Shown here in pieces: positions 6,289-6,604 of a stretch of DNA of 6,604 bases (its first letter is position 1; every line of letters starts with the position of its first letter). Source of the DNA: Ottowia sp. Its GTDB lineage: Bacteria > Pseudomonadota > Gammaproteobacteria > Burkholderiales > Burkholderiaceae_C. The notes below the pieces were generated by a model. That model was not told the DNA's origin. It was given only the letters and a program-made list of their open reading frames with translations, and made no database searches. A program made the position numbers and the translations under genes. The DNA lies in NCBI GenBank assembly GCA_023228705.1, contig JALOAS010000132.1:1-6604 (forward strand), given 5' to 3'.

Positions 6289-6604
6289 TCACGACGTCCC
6301 CTCCAATATAGTAGCGAGTTGCCGTTGGAGCAGTTCATCGCTTCTGGAAACATCCGACCGTGGGTTGATCGCCCATTGTGCTGTATGAACCAAGAGATTT
6401 CTTGATTCTGATGTTGACATAAACGAGAAACGGATGAGAGTTCCAATTATTTTTTTCTTTCTTCTTTCATACACTTCCTGCCATATGTGCGAATAATCTT
6501 CAATAAATCTTTCAATCATTCGGCCGGTTGATGCTATCAACTCATCATCATCTTCAGTGACCAATATTTTATCGCCTTTGTTTAATATTTTTGTTATATC
6601 TAAC
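6289..6604 (-). CDS. C-terminal part of an unrecognised protein (runs off the right edge)
   Basis: The last 104 codons of a minus-strand gene are visible; the frame is open to the window edge, so the true start lies outside. A TTG at 6564 is internal rather than the start. The fragment begins LDITKILNKGDKILVTEDDD and goes on through an acidic, probably helical stretch (ELIASTGRMIERFIEDYSHIW), a basic patch (ERRKKK), IIGTLIRFSFMSTSESRN, and ends ATILEGTS. No membrane helix, signal peptide or catalytic motif can be named, and I do not recognise the family. Codons are AT-rich, unlike the core genes on the left. The attC-like site follows the stop by 7 bases, so this is probably the gene of an integron cassette. 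Confidence 0.7.
   Translation of the reverse strand, partial: LDITKILNKGDKILVTEDDDELIASTGRMIERFIEDYSHIWQEVYERRKKKIIGTLIRFSFMSTSESRNLLVHTAQWAINPRSDVSRSDELLQRQLATILEGTS

Overview
The window most likely comes from the chromosome of a betaproteobacterium of the Comamonadaceae type. The evidence is high-GC coding with strong third-position G/C, the ccoO-ccoQ-ccoP-ccoG-short ccoH order followed by a small membrane protein and an FNR-type regulator, and the protein sequences themselves. The family assignment is an inference, made without any database search.

Positions 148-3656, plus strand, are the distal part of a cbb3-type cytochrome c oxidase operon. ccoO (mono-heme subunit), ccoQ (59-residue stabilising subunit), ccoP (di-heme subunit), ccoG (polyferredoxin-like membrane protein for copper reduction and assembly) and a very short ccoH-like gene are tightly packed. 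ccoN, the catalytic subunit, should lie just to the left; its end cannot be read cleanly in the first 147 bases. Positions 3657-3898 hold no convincing gene but contain a dyad-symmetric element of about 100 bp. It appears to separate a good ribosome binding site from the next gene, an 88-residue two-helix membrane protein (3899-4165). An FNR-type oxygen sensor with four cluster cysteines follows (4261-5031). It has a -10-like hexamer placed so that its transcript may be leaderless. FNR-type proteins commonly control cbb3 oxidases, so regulator and target sit side by side.

On the minus strand, convergent with fnr and only 21 bases away, is a tetrapyrrole-methylase-fold protein (5053-5760) whose substrate cannot be told from this window.

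From about 5950 to the right edge the DNA is clearly AT-richer and looks acquired. On the minus strand it reads: the C-terminal part of an unrecognised protein entering from the right edge (6289-6604), then 7 bases later a 79-bp integron attC-like recombination site (6203-6281), then a YodC/DUF2158-family gene of 58 codons (5950-6126). Gene, attC site, gene, all in one direction, is the layout of an integron cassette array. This is the most interesting part of the window. No integrase gene and no convincing second attC are visible, so the array would have to continue to the right.
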